Source: an uncultured Prevotellaceae bacterium (GTDB lineage: Bacteria > Bacteroidota > Bacteroidia > Bacteroidales > Bacteroidaceae). From it: a stretch of DNA of 64,000 nucleotides. The notes below the pieces were generated by a model, which was not told where the DNA came from, searched no databases, and saw nothing but the letters and a program-made list of their open reading frames with translations. Location of the stretch: positions 21,194 to 85,193 of the forward strand of contig CADCEQ010000005.1 of the NCBI GenBank assembly GCA_902800435.1, given 5' to 3'. The position numbers and the translations under genes are program-made. Below are positions 16,922 through 25,751 of this stretch, piece by piece; position 1 is the first letter of the stretch, and every line of letters starts with the position of its first letter.

Positions 16922-17734
16922 ATGAAGAAGATTCTGCTGATAAACGACGTCGTGGGCTATAGCCACGTGGGCATGGTGGCGATGATGCCCATCCTGACCT
17001 ATCTGGGCCACCCGACGTACAACCTGCCGACATCGCTCGTGTCGAACACGCTCGACTACGGCCGTTTCAACGTGCTCGACACGACGGAATACATGCGCGG
17101 CGTGCTGCCCGTCTGGCGCGACCTCGGCTTCACGTTCGACGCCGTCTGTACCGGACTGATGTTCAGCGAGGAGCAGGCCGTGCTGGTGTCGACATACTGC
17201 ACCGAGCTGTCGCGGCAGGGCACCACCATTTTCGTCGACCCCATCATGGGCGACGGCGGGCGGCTCTATAACGGCATCACACAGCGCTCCGTCGAACTGA
17301 TGCGCCAGATGGTCTCTGTGGCCGACCTGACGTTCCCCAACTATACCGAGGCTTGCTACCTCACGTCGATGCCCTACCTGCCGGAAGGCATGACGTGGCA
17401 GGAGGCGCGCGAGATGCTCTCACGCCTGCGCGACATCGGCTGCCGCTCGGCCCTGGTCACGAGTGCCAAGGTTGAGGGCCAGAGCTGCGTCATTGGCTAC
17501 AATCACTACGACGGCGAGTACTTCCGACTGGACTACGACGAGATTCCCGTCCTCATCCACGGCACGGGCGACATCTTCTCGGCGGTGCTCATCGGCCACC
17601 TGATGAAGGGCGAACCGCTCAAGCAGTGTACACGCACCGCCATGGACGTGGTCAGCCGCCTCATCGACCGCAACCGCGACCTCGACGACAAAAAACGGGG
17701 CATTCCCATCGAGAAGTGCCTCGACCTGCTATAG
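16922..17734 (+). CDS. pdxY: Pyridoxal/pyridoxamine kinase
   Basis: 270 residues of the PfkB/ribokinase fold as in PdxK/PdxY. The N-terminus is INDVVGYSHVGMVAMMPIL, the middle has FVDPIMGDGGRLYNG (the PMGD nucleotide/metal loop), and the end has GTGDIFSAVLIGHLM with the catalytic aspartate. It phosphorylates B6 vitamers in the cytoplasm. The start is the ATG right after the promoter box. The TlpA-like gene follows after 19 bp and may share the transcript. Whether it prefers pyridoxal or pyridoxamine is not visible. Confidence 0.9.
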   Translation: MKKILLINDVVGYSHVGMVAMMPILTYLGHPTYNLPTSLVSNTLDYGRFNVLDTTEYMRGVLPVWRDLGFTFDAVCTGLMFSEEQAVLVSTYCTELSRQGTTIFVDPIMGDGGRLYNGITQRSVELMRQMVSVADLTFPNYTEACYLTSMPYLPEGMTWQEAREMLSRLRDIGCRSALVTSAKVEGQSCVIGYNHYDGEYFRLDYDEIPVLIHGTGDIFSAVLIGHLMKGEPLKQCTRTAMDVVSRLIDRNRDLDDKKRGIPIEKCLDLL

Positions 17735-17753
17735 AAACCAAAGAACAAAAACA

Positions 17754-18305
17754 ATGAAGACAAGACACCTCATCACCGCCTGTCTGCTGTGCTGCGGCGT
17801 TGCCGCAGCCCTCACCGCCTGCAACAAACAGACAACAAACGCTCCAGCCGCCGAGCAGAAGACTACCGCGACAACCGAGGCCCCCGATGCCGGCCAATAC
17901 ATCGACATCGAGCTGCCCTCCCCCTTCGGCTCCCCGCTCCGCGTGAGCGACTACGTGGCGAAAAACAAGTACACGCTCGTCGACTTCTGGGCCTCGTGGT
18001 GCGGCCCCTGCCGTGCTGAGATGCCCACCGTTGTCCAGGCCTACACCGACTATCACGCCAAGGGCTTGGAGGTTGTCGGCGTTTCGTTAGACAACGACCA
18101 CGATGCCTGGGTAAACGCTATCGAGGAACTCCACATGCCCTGGCCGCAGATGAGCGACCTCAAAGGTTGGGACTGCGCCGGAGCCAGACTTTACAACGTC
18201 CGCTCCATCCCCGCCAATGTGCTCATCGACCAAAAAGGAAAGATCGTTGCCACGAACCTGCGCGGCAACGACCTGTTAGACAAGCTGGCTGAGCTGCTGA
18301 AATAA
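17754..18305 (+). CDS. TlpA/ResA-like thioredoxin-fold lipoprotein
   Basis: 183 residues with a type II signal peptide (LTAC, lipidated Cys23), a Thr/Ala-rich linker to about 45 and a thioredoxin domain. The active site is WASWCGPC (Cys83, Cys86), and the cis-proline region reads SIPANVLID near 160. The family carries out thiol-disulfide exchange outside the cytoplasm, often reducing cysteines of c-type cytochromes or other envelope proteins. It follows the B6 kinase closely, with no obvious functional tie. It converges with the pectinase gene 63 bp away. Confidence 0.92.
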   Translation: MKTRHLITACLLCCGVAAALTACNKQTTNAPAAEQKTTATTEAPDAGQYIDIELPSPFGSPLRVSDYVAKNKYTLVDFWASWCGPCRAEMPTVVQAYTDYHAKGLEVVGVSLDNDHDAWVNAIEELHMPWPQMSDLKGWDCAGARLYNVRSIPANVLIDQKGKIVATNLRGNDLLDKLAELLK

Positions 18306-18368
18306 GCCATCATCTTTCAGCCATCACTGGGAATAGAAAATGGTCTTTTACTTTTTCTTATATCTCCC

Positions 18369-21300
18369 TTAATGGTTAATAAACTTCTTGCCTTTGCTGA
18401 TGTTGATACCGCGTCGAGGCTGGGGCAGGCGGGTGCCGCTGAGACTGTAGGTGGCCGAGGCTTCCGCGCCGCTCTTGACGGCTTCGACGGAGACGATGGG
18501 CTGGATGCCTTCGGCCATTGCCGGGCGGCCCAGTACACCCTGTTCGGAGACGCTCTGCACGCTGACGGTGGCAGGAACCAGGCCGCCGCCAAATGTCATG
18601 GAACTGCCGGTCTGTATGTAACACCGCCCGTCTACGGTCAGCAGGAAGCAGGCGGCCTGTCCCGTCAGGTCGGTCCAGCTGAGGGTCGGCCCGTTGACGG
18701 TCAGCACCGGGGCGTCGAGGATGCGGCCCTGAAGGTCGGCCTGCCACTGGTCGGAGCCGCTGAGCACGTTCTGGATAGTGTATGTGGCGGCTTCGGCTTC
18801 GGTGAGCACGGCCTTGCTCGTGACGGTCTTGCCCTCGGCGGTAAACTGCGTCTTGCGCTGGCTGAGGTCCACGGGTTGGCCAGCGGCGTCGCGGGTGTTA
18901 TACTCGGCCATCTGGATGGGCAGTCCGCCCATGTCGCGCCAGCCGGTGGGGGTGATGCTGACACCGGAGGCCAGCTGCGTGTCGATGAACGTGGCCTTCG
19001 GCGTGTCGCCCCATGGACGGCCCAAGTCGGTGGTGACAGCCCACGGCAAAGCTAAATCCGTTCCCGACTGCTGAGTGATGTAGGCGTCGCGGAAGACGTA
19101 GCCCCACTGGGGGTTGATGTGGGTGGGGGCGACAATGACGTTCGTTGAGTTGGTCAGCTGAAGGGTGTCGCGGTCGAAGAAGACGTCGCCGGCATTATAG
19201 ATGAAGTCGGTGGTGCCGCTGATGACGCACTCGCGGACGAGGTGGCGCTGGCCGTTGCGGCCCGTGCGGTAGGTGTCCTGCCAGCCGTTGATGCGGCACT
19301 GGGTGATGCTGACGCGGTCGCCGAGGGTGTAGAGTGCCAGTGCCTGCTTGCCCTGTCCGTAGGTGTTGCTGATGGTCAGGTTGTCGAGGGTCACGTCGTT
19401 GGCGTTGACGTAGACGGTGGCTGTCTTGCCGATGTTGCCGTTGTCGTCCTTGTTCTTATTGTCGGTAATGATGACGCGGTCGCGGCTCTGGCCGGTCAGG
19501 TGGATGTAGGGCTTGTTAATCTCCACGTGCTCGTTGTAGGTGCCAGCTTCTATGAAGATATAATAAGGTGAGTCCTTGGTGGCTTTCTGTTCGGCGGCGG
19601 CAACGGCGGCGGCGATGGTCGGGAAGTAGGTCTGGCCCTGCGAAGTAACGCCTGGGGTGGCTGTTGGAGAGACGACGGCATGAAAGACGTTGCGGCGCTC
19701 CACCGTCTTCGCACGCTTATAGGGTGCGAGGTCTATCTGGCCGTCGGCTACGCCGTTAAGGAATACTTCGAGGTTGGAATAGCCGCTCGGCGTGAGGCGG
19801 TAGCCGTCGGTGGCGTCGGCGGGATTCAGACCGGCGGACAGCTCGTAGTCGTCGGGCATACCGTCCTGGTCGGTGTCCTGCATCAGCTGCTCACCCTCGT
19901 CCATGCCGAGCCAAGGCCACAGGCGCGTCTTGACGGTCTGACCGGCAGCCTCGTCAAGGGCGTAGAACTCGTCGTAGCGCTGCAGGGTGATGTCGGCGGG
20001 CGAGTTGATGATGCCTGCGGCGGGCGTGGTGATGTTGCCGTTCTTCGGACTGGTGAAGCTGCCGCCGCGGAACTGCGGGTCCTGCTGTCCGGCAGCCTCG
20101 GCCAGCAGTCGGCGGTCCACCTCGTCGTAGCGGGGCAACGAGGCGCCGGCTTTCTGGGTGACGGCAAGGAAGGCCTCGTCGGCGGTCTCATACTGCATGC
20201 CGTTCAGGGCGTAGGGCAGCTCGTGGAGCAGGGCCTTGTCGGCCAGCGTCTGCGAGGGCGACACCGACCAGAAGTTCATGGCGCGCGAGGCATTGTCGCT
20301 GACGAAGCCGTAGTAGTTGTCCTGGTTTACCTTCTGCAGCTCGGCGTTGCTCCAGATGCTGGTGGCCGGCGCCCACTTTGACGACGTCTCAAACTTATTG
20401 CCGCTGAGATACCACTCGCCCACCTGGTTGATGTTGTCGCCCGAAGCCGACACGAAGTAGCGACGGCTGGCGGCACCGCTCTTGGTGGCGGGGCCGGGGC
20501 GGTAGTAGTTGTTCACCATATAGACGCGGTCGTAGTCGCCGGCGATGCCTGTGGAGCACTCGCCGCCGTAGACGGAGTTGTGGCTGCCCCAGTTGAAGAT
20601 GACATTGTTGACGAACTCATTGTCGGCCTGCCGGTCGTGGGTATTGGGACGCACGCCGTTGAAGCGGGGCGTTCGGCTCATGCTGTTACTGATGAGGCAG
20701 TGGTGCATGGTGCCGTGCTCGCCGCCCCACTGCATGCCGTAGGAGCGCTCGCCCTTGACGTTCTTCGAATAGTAGAGGCCCTCGGCCGATATGCACCACT
20801 GCATGGTGGTGGAGTCGCAGTCGTAGAGCGTCAGGTTCTCCTCCATCGACCACGACAGCGAGCAGTGGTCGAGCACCACGTGGTGGGTGTTCTCCACGTC
20901 GAGCGGCGACATGCTGTTGGCGGTCAGGTCGCCTGAGCGGAAGCGTATGTGGCGGATGATGATGTTGGGCTGCGAGAGCTTCATCTGGTAGCCGGCAATA
21001 CAGATGCCGCCGCCGGGAGCCGTCTGCCCGGCAATGGTGATGTTGGGATGGTTCAGCGCGAGCTTCGACGTCAGGTAGATGGTGCCGCAGGTACGGAAGA
21101 GGATGGTGCGCGGCGTGTCGTCGCCGGTGCGGATTGCCCAGCGCAGGGTGCCCTCGACGAGGGCGTTGTCAGGGCAGTCATCGTTGCGGGTGACATAGTA
21201 GACCTTCGCACCACGGTTGTCGGTCATGCGGCCGCCGGTGGTGAAGCGCCCATAGCCTTCGGCACCGGGGAAGGCGGTGAGGTCGGCGCGGTAGTTGTCG

Positions 21301-22475
21301 ATCATCGCGAACTGGGCATAAACGGCCCTGTCGGTGTCGAGCTTGAAGGTATATTGCTGCGACGTCGAAAGCTGTCGGCCGTCAGCATCTTTCCAGCCTA
21401 CAAAGTAGTGACCCTTCTGGGCCGTGGCCGTCAGGGTGACAGTGGTGCCGGCGTTGCAGGTAATCTTTTCTGAGTTGAAGATTGTAATGATGGGTACACC
21501 GTCGGCCGTGCCGCTGACGGTGCCCATCTGCGGGTTCGTCGTGCCGTAGACGAGCGTAGCCTCGGGCAGCTTGGTGAAGCGGGCCTCGGCTTGGGTGTCA
21601 GCGTTGATGGTAAAGGTATGGGGATTGTCCTTGGCCACGAGCGCGCCGCCCTGATACCAGCCCTCGAAGGCATAGCCGACGTTGGGCGTGGCGGTGCAGG
21701 TGACGTTGTCGCCGGTGACGACCGACGTCGTGGCGGGATGTACGGTGCCGGCTCCCTCTGGCGAGACGGTGGCGGTGAACGAGCTGGTCTGAACGGAACC
21801 GCCGAGCGTGGCAGTGCCCGTCAGCGTGACGTTGCCCATAGCCAGGTTCTTGCCGTTCTGGTAGCCCTTCGCCATGCGCACGACCACCTGCCAGGCATCG
21901 CTGCTGGCCGTTGCGGTGGCGGGCACGTCGAACGCCACGTCGTCGTAGTGGGCATCGACGTCGGAGTGACTGTTCACCTTGCCCAACTCGTAGGTCTGCG
22001 TCACCTCGCCGTCGGCATTCAGCTTGCGCAGCACCACCTCAAAGGCGGCCGCCGTGTTCTTCACCCACGATGCCACGCTCAGGCTGACGCGCGTCGGCAC
22101 GTAGGTCAGCTCGCCAGTGGGCTTCAACTGCAGCGTCATGCCGTAGTCGTCGGTGCCGTCGGCGGCTCCCTGCACCTTGAAGCGCAGCAGGGCAAGGCCC
22201 GTCACCTCGCGGGTGGCGTAGCTCGCCGGCGTGATGGTGGCCTGGAACGCTAACTTCGAGCCGAAGGCGACGCTCGTGCTGAGCATCTTCGACACATCGG
22301 TTCCTTCGCAGGCAATGGTTGCGGCGGTCGCTTTCTCATAGGCTGCGCCGCCCGGGGCAAGGTCCTTGATGGTCTTATCGAGTGCCCAGTGGGTGGTCAC
22401 CACCGCTGTCTGGGCGTGCAGGGTCATGGCAGTCAGCAGCAGGGCTATCATGCCGAAAAGAGTTCTTCTTTGCAT
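18369..22475 (-). CDS. Pectate lyase (PL1-like) / pectin methylesterase (CE8) fusion
   Basis: 1368 secreted residues. After a signal peptide (ending TLHAQ) comes a beta-rich domain (to about 215), then two InlB-B-like repeats (about 220-285 and 300-370, each with the GY-x-F-x-GW pattern). The lyase domain starts at AFPGAEGYGRFTTGGR (about 385) and has GTLRWAI and NVIFNWGSHNSVYGGE. A linker holds a calcium-type DTDQDGMPDDYE. The CE8 esterase (about 990-1290) carries GWQDTYRT, GTTDFIYN and LGRPWG, its catalytic and substrate motifs. The tail YSLSGTRLPQP...GKKF resembles C-terminal tails of other secreted Bacteroidetes enzymes. Demethylation and cleavage of homogalacturonan by one protein is the inferred role. 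The start at 22475 is chosen because the longer frame crosses the promoter at 22507-22514. Confidence 0.9.
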   Translation of the reverse strand: MQRRTLFGMIALLLTAMTLHAQTAVVTTHWALDKTIKDLAPGGAAYEKATAATIACEGTDVSKMLSTSVAFGSKLAFQATITPASYATREVTGLALLRFKVQGAADGTDDYGMTLQLKPTGELTYVPTRVSLSVASWVKNTAAAFEVVLRKLNADGEVTQTYELGKVNSHSDVDAHYDDVAFDVPATATASSDAWQVVVRMAKGYQNGKNLAMGNVTLTGTATLGGSVQTSSFTATVSPEGAGTVHPATTSVVTGDNVTCTATPNVGYAFEGWYQGGALVAKDNPHTFTINADTQAEARFTKLPEATLVYGTTNPQMGTVSGTADGVPIITIFNSEKITCNAGTTVTLTATAQKGHYFVGWKDADGRQLSTSQQYTFKLDTDRAVYAQFAMIDNYRADLTAFPGAEGYGRFTTGGRMTDNRGAKVYYVTRNDDCPDNALVEGTLRWAIRTGDDTPRTILFRTCGTIYLTSKLALNHPNITIAGQTAPGGGICIAGYQMKLSQPNIIIRHIRFRSGDLTANSMSPLDVENTHHVVLDHCSLSWSMEENLTLYDCDSTTMQWCISAEGLYYSKNVKGERSYGMQWGGEHGTMHHCLISNSMSRTPRFNGVRPNTHDRQADNEFVNNVIFNWGSHNSVYGGECSTGIAGDYDRVYMVNNYYRPGPATKSGAASRRYFVSASGDNINQVGEWYLSGNKFETSSKWAPATSIWSNAELQKVNQDNYYGFVSDNASRAMNFWSVSPSQTLADKALLHELPYALNGMQYETADEAFLAVTQKAGASLPRYDEVDRRLLAEAAGQQDPQFRGGSFTSPKNGNITTPAAGIINSPADITLQRYDEFYALDEAAGQTVKTRLWPWLGMDEGEQLMQDTDQDGMPDDYELSAGLNPADATDGYRLTPSGYSNLEVFLNGVADGQIDLAPYKRAKTVERRNVFHAVVSPTATPGVTSQGQTYFPTIAAAVAAAEQKATKDSPYYIFIEAGTYNEHVEINKPYIHLTGQSRDRVIITDNKNKDDNGNIGKTATVYVNANDVTLDNLTISNTYGQGKQALALYTLGDRVSITQCRINGWQDTYRTGRNGQRHLVRECVISGTTDFIYNAGDVFFDRDTLQLTNSTNVIVAPTHINPQWGYVFRDAYITQQSGTDLALPWAVTTDLGRPWGDTPKATFIDTQLASGVSITPTGWRDMGGLPIQMAEYNTRDAAGQPVDLSQRKTQFTAEGKTVTSKAVLTEAEAATYTIQNVLSGSDQWQADLQGRILDAPVLTVNGPTLSWTDLTGQAACFLLTVDGRCYIQTGSSMTFGGGLVPATVSVQSVSEQGVLGRPAMAEGIQPIVSVEAVKSGAEASATYSLSGTRLPQPRRGINISKGKKFINH

Positions 22476-22506
22476 TGTTGTCAGTAGTTTATTGTTTGTT
22501 TGTCGG

Positions 22507-22514
22507 CAAAGGTA
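22507..22514 (-). promoter_or_regulatory. -7 element of the pectinase gene
   Basis: TACCTTTG on the minus strand, 31 bp before the ATG at 22475. It is divergent from the next promoter, 43 bp away. Confidence 0.7.
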
Positions 22515-22557
22515 CGCAATTATTCTAAGAAAACGCCCATATTTCACATTTATTATT

Positions 22558-22565
22558 TATCTTTG
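22558..22565 (+). promoter_or_regulatory. -7 element 8 bp before the pseudouridine synthase ATG
   Basis: TATCTTTG, eight bases, then the ATG at 22574: another near-leaderless layout. Confidence 0.65.
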
Positions 22566-22573
22566 CAGTCCAA

Positions 22574-23944
22574 ATGGCAACAATTCATCCATTACATACC
22601 GATAAGATGCCGCCCGAACGGTTCACCTACCCGTTCTGCTACGAGCCGCACCCGCTGTGTGTGTTAGCCGCACAGGAGGTGCAGCAGGAACTGCAGCGGA
22701 TGACGCTCACGGAGGGGAAGATGTTCGGCGTGCTGGTGGTAGCCTCTCCCGCCGGGGGGAAGTTGGAGGGGGCTTCCCTGGGCTTTCTCGCCGCCTACTC
22801 GGGTTTGCTCGAAGGGCGCAACGACTGGCCCTACTTCGTGCCGCCCATCTTCGATGCCCAGCAGCCCGACGGCCATTTCAAGCAGGAGGAGCAGCGCATC
22901 AAGAATGCCCCCGACCATAAACTGCTGTCGCAGGAGCTGCAGCAGTGGCTCTTTCGGCAGTACCGCTTCCTGAATGCCCGTGGCGAGGTGAAAGACCTGG
23001 TAAACGTGTGGCAGGATTACCACAGCTCGGCGCGCATCCGCCGCAAATACCCTTTGCCGCCAGGCGGCACGGGCGACTGCTGCGCTCCGAAGCTGTTGCA
23101 GTATGCCTACCTGAACGGTCTGAAACCCGTCTGTATGGCCGAGTTCTGGTGGGGACCGTCGCCCAAGACGGAAAGGCGACGGGTAGGCGACGATGAGTCG
23201 GGAATGATCCGGCAGCACGGGCAGTTCTACCCAGCCTGTCGCGGCAAGTGCAAGCCCGTACTGACGTGGATGCTGCAGGGCCTCAATGTAGACCCCAACC
23301 CCGAGGAGCAGTCGGGACAGCCGCAGTTGGACATCGACATCGTCTATGAGGACGACTGGCTCATTGTGGTCAACAAACCGTCGGGACTGCTCAGCGTCCC
23401 CGGCCGCGTAGGCCCCTACTCCGTAGCCACCATCCTGCACCAGCGCTATCCCGACTTGCTGCTGGCCCACCGCTTAGACATGGGCACCAGCGGACTGATG
23501 GTTGCTGCCAAGAACCGCAGCGTCTATACCGACCTTCAGCGACAGTTCACCGACCACACCATCCGCAAGACCTATGTCGCCCTCTTAGATACCTCCCTTC
23601 ACCCATCACCCAACACCCATCACCCATCAGGCCGCATAGAGCTACCCCTGCTCAGCGACCCCATCAACCGTCCGCGACAGGTAGTAGACTACGAACGCGG
23701 CAAGGAGGCCGTCACCGACTACGAAATGCTCGACGACCACCGCGTGCGCCTCTGGCCCCGCACAGGCCGCACCCACCAGCTGCGCATGCACTGTGCCCAC
23801 CCCGACGGCCTTGGCTGCCCCATCCGTGGTGACGAGCTATACGGCCACCCTTCCGACCGCCTCTACCTGCACGCCGAGCGCCTGGAACTCTTTCATCCAG
23901 CCACTGGGGAACGAATGACCTTCGAGCTTCCAGCCCCGTTCTGA
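22574..23944 (+). CDS. RluA-family RNA pseudouridine synthase with N-terminal extension
   Basis: 456 residues. The catalytic domain starts near 250 (VYEDDWLIVVNKPSGLLSVPG) and has HRLDMGTSGLMV at about 299-310, with the catalytic aspartate, then RKTYVALL and GRTHQLRMHCAH. It converts uridine to pseudouridine in rRNA or tRNA. The first 240 residues are an extra domain containing GTGDCCAPKLLQYAYLNG, seen in a subset of RluA-like proteins. At 23603-23630 a low-complexity CACCCAT-type string encodes HPSPNTHHPS between two conserved strands; it looks like a simple-repeat insertion that kept the frame. The gene sits between two pectin-type enzymes but is unrelated to them. Confidence 0.9.
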   Translation: MATIHPLHTDKMPPERFTYPFCYEPHPLCVLAAQEVQQELQRMTLTEGKMFGVLVVASPAGGKLEGASLGFLAAYSGLLEGRNDWPYFVPPIFDAQQPDGHFKQEEQRIKNAPDHKLLSQELQQWLFRQYRFLNARGEVKDLVNVWQDYHSSARIRRKYPLPPGGTGDCCAPKLLQYAYLNGLKPVCMAEFWWGPSPKTERRRVGDDESGMIRQHGQFYPACRGKCKPVLTWMLQGLNVDPNPEEQSGQPQLDIDIVYEDDWLIVVNKPSGLLSVPGRVGPYSVATILHQRYPDLLLAHRLDMGTSGLMVAAKNRSVYTDLQRQFTDHTIRKTYVALLDTSLHPSPNTHHPSGRIELPLLSDPINRPRQVVDYERGKEAVTDYEMLDDHRVRLWPRTGRTHQLRMHCAHPDGLGCPIRGDELYGHPSDRLYLHAERLELFHPATGERMTFELPAPF

Positions 23945-23949
23945 CGTTT

Positions 23950-24804
23950 TTACTTTTTCATTTTATACTTGTGCAACTTCAACATCTGCTCGGCATAGCG
24001 ATAGCCGAGGGTGCGCATGCCTTCAGTACTAAAATGAAACTGATCGCCTGTGCTCTCGCAATCCTTCGCCGAGATGATATAGGAGTTGGGAAGGGTCTTG
24101 GGCAGGTTGGGCAGAATGTCGACATTAAACCGCCAGCACACGCCACCCTGCTCTTCGTGCTTTAGTTCGCCGGCCAGCAGGGGCACGTCTTTGGGGTTGA
24201 GGCCAAGGTCGGCACAGAGATCGTCATAAATCTTCTTCACACGTTCCGGCCACTTTGGGTCGTCAGAATTCGATTCACCCTGATGAATGAGAATACCCTT
24301 GATGACACCGTCCTTCATGGCGATACGCGCCATATCAACAAGCCGCTGGTAGGGATTGCCGTCGTATTGCTTGACGATGGCCTTCATCCAGTCGCGCTCA
24401 TTGTCGATATACTCCTTGTAGTCATCCTTGTCCCAGAGCTGAATCTTTGCGCCGGCGACAGACACGTTGATGACGCCTATACGATAGCGCTTGTCGATGC
24501 GCTCAATCATCTTTCGGCCGAAGAAGTCGACAGGCCCCATGTTGTTTCCTTCGCGACAGATTGGTGGAATAGCCGTATACCAATGGCCCATCTCACGCTG
24601 CTTGCGCGGCATGTCAACTGCTGCGAGGAATTGGAACCGCGGGTCGTTGAAGTCCTTGTCCTGTTCTGCAGGACGTGCACCAGCTTCCATGTTCGACTGT
24701 CCGAGACAGAGGAAGATGTGGAATTTCTTATCGGGCTTAGCTGCCTCCGCCATCAGCGACAGACAGAGCAAAAGCACCAACGTAAGTACCTTTTTTGTTT
24801 TCAT
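23950..24804 (-). CDS. SGNH-type carbohydrate acetylesterase (SASA/CE6-like)
   Basis: 284 residues with a signal peptide (ending AEAA). GQSNMEAG places the nucleophile at Ser37, INVSVAGAKIQLW supplies the oxyanion glycine, and HQGESNSDD and the C-terminal DQFHFS provide the other conserved block and the Asp/His pair. The family removes O-acetyl groups from plant polysaccharides or sialic acid. Proximity to the pectate lyase/methylesterase makes acetylated pectin a reasonable guess. The longest frame starts at 24876, ahead of the promoter box at 24842-24849, so the ATG at 24804 is chosen. Confidence 0.88.
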   Translation of the reverse strand: MKTKKVLTLVLLLCLSLMAEAAKPDKKFHIFLCLGQSNMEAGARPAEQDKDFNDPRFQFLAAVDMPRKQREMGHWYTAIPPICREGNNMGPVDFFGRKMIERIDKRYRIGVINVSVAGAKIQLWDKDDYKEYIDNERDWMKAIVKQYDGNPYQRLVDMARIAMKDGVIKGILIHQGESNSDDPKWPERVKKIYDDLCADLGLNPKDVPLLAGELKHEEQGGVCWRFNVDILPNLPKTLPNSYIISAKDCESTGDQFHFSTEGMRTLGYRYAEQMLKLHKYKMKK

Positions 24805-24841
24805 ATTGGATGTGTTATTGTTGTTTCGCAGAGTTTGCCTG

Positions 24842-24849
24842 CAAAGGTA
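24842..24849 (-). promoter_or_regulatory. -7 element of the acetylesterase gene
   Basis: TACCTTTG on the minus strand, 37 bp before the ATG at 24804. It lies between the start of this gene and the stop codon of the acidic orphan at 24873. Confidence 0.65.
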
Positions 24850-24872
24850 ATAAAAAAAATTCAAAAACAATA

Positions 24873-25301
24873 TCAACTAAACAGTTTTCGGAAGAAATGA
24901 TAGATGGCCGCTGTCGTTATGGCGCGTTTTATGAAAGACGGCTCTTGTGCAGGGCGATAATCGTTTTGTGCAGGGTGATATTCGTAAGCCATATTTGTTC
25001 TTTCGGGTTGCAATTCCCTCTCGTGTCTGGCTATTTCTCTTTCATACCTTACATTGTCTCTATCGGATTTTGCCATATCGCGCATAAACCTGATGTGATC
25101 CTTTTCGCCACGCAGGTACGCCTTTCTTAACTCGTATTCAGTCTTATCGTCTTTATCTGTTTGTATTCCATACATAGCGTCCAAGAAGGACTCTTCATCC
25201 TCCAGACGACTCAGTTCGTCATCGTAACCGTCAATCTCGTCCTCGTATGAATCCAGTTCATCGTCCAGTTCATCGAGATAGTCATCATAATCATCGTACA
25301 T
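24873..25301 (-). CDS. Acidic hypothetical protein
   Basis: 142 residues, not recognised. The first 45 are extremely acidic and tyrosine-rich (runs of D/E with YDD and DELD), probably helical. A charged coiled-coil-like stretch (about 55-100) follows, and a basic, hydrophobic tail (IKRAITTAAIYHFFRKLFS) could form an amphipathic helix. No signal peptide. A -7 box TATTTTTG (25323-25330, minus) precedes it. Base composition is near 40% GC, unlike the flanking pectin genes, which suggests an accessory origin. Confidence 0.65.
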   Translation of the reverse strand: MYDDYDDYLDELDDELDSYEDEIDGYDDELSRLEDEESFLDAMYGIQTDKDDKTEYELRKAYLRGEKDHIRFMRDMAKSDRDNVRYEREIARHERELQPERTNMAYEYHPAQNDYRPAQEPSFIKRAITTAAIYHFFRKLFS

Positions 25302-25442
25302 AAGCTATTCTCAATTTTTCTGCAAAAATAAACAAAAAAGTTGGTTCTTCCAAATCTTATGTTTTAATTCGCCATCTTTTGGCCTCGCGAATCGTAGTAT
25401 TCCATCGTTTTATTGAATATTTAAAGTTTGTATCGATTATTG

Positions 25443-25473
25443 TTTGCTGTTTCAGAAATAATGCTTATCTTTG
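25443..25473 (+). promoter_or_regulatory. Full-consensus promoter of the PIN toxin-antitoxin pair
   Basis: TTTG (25443-25446), 19 bases, TATCTTTG (25466-25473): a full match to the Bacteroidetes promoter, 23 bp ahead of the antitoxin ATG. Confidence 0.85.
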
Positions 25474-25496
25474 CAACGATTTAATGAAGAGTTATT

Positions 25497-25745
25497 ATGG
25501 AAGCAACAGTATTTAATCCTATCCAACTTCATCTGCTGAGGATGTTCGAGCGCAACAAAAGCGAAGAGGATCTTCGTGAACTGCAAACGGTTATTGGTGA
25601 CTACTATGCAAAAAAGTTGAACGACCATCTCAACAAGCTTTGGGATGAGGGTATCCTTGACCAGAAACGTCTTGATGAAATCAATGAGATGGACCTTCAT
25701 GCGTGGCTGCGCGAGCAAAAAGAACTTGAGAAATCCAAGGAATAG
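25497..25745 (+). CDS. Putative antitoxin of a PIN toxin pair
   Basis: An 82-residue, highly charged, mostly helical protein (IQLHLLRMFERNKSEEDL near the start, LNKLWDEGILDQKRLDEI in the middle, a K/E tail). No DNA-binding fold is obvious to me. It lies 6 bp upstream of a PIN-domain gene behind a strong promoter, the usual place of the labile antitoxin. Its role is inferred from that context. GC content is about 40%, matching the toxin. Confidence 0.75.
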   Translation: MEATVFNPIQLHLLRMFERNKSEEDLRELQTVIGDYYAKKLNDHLNKLWDEGILDQKRLDEINEMDLHAWLREQKELEKSKE

Positions 25746-25751
25746 ACGATT

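Noticed and set aside
22476..22547. Extended N-terminus of the pectinase
   Set aside because: It would place the start upstream of the -7 box at 22507-22514, and the signal peptide begins at the inner ATG (22475).
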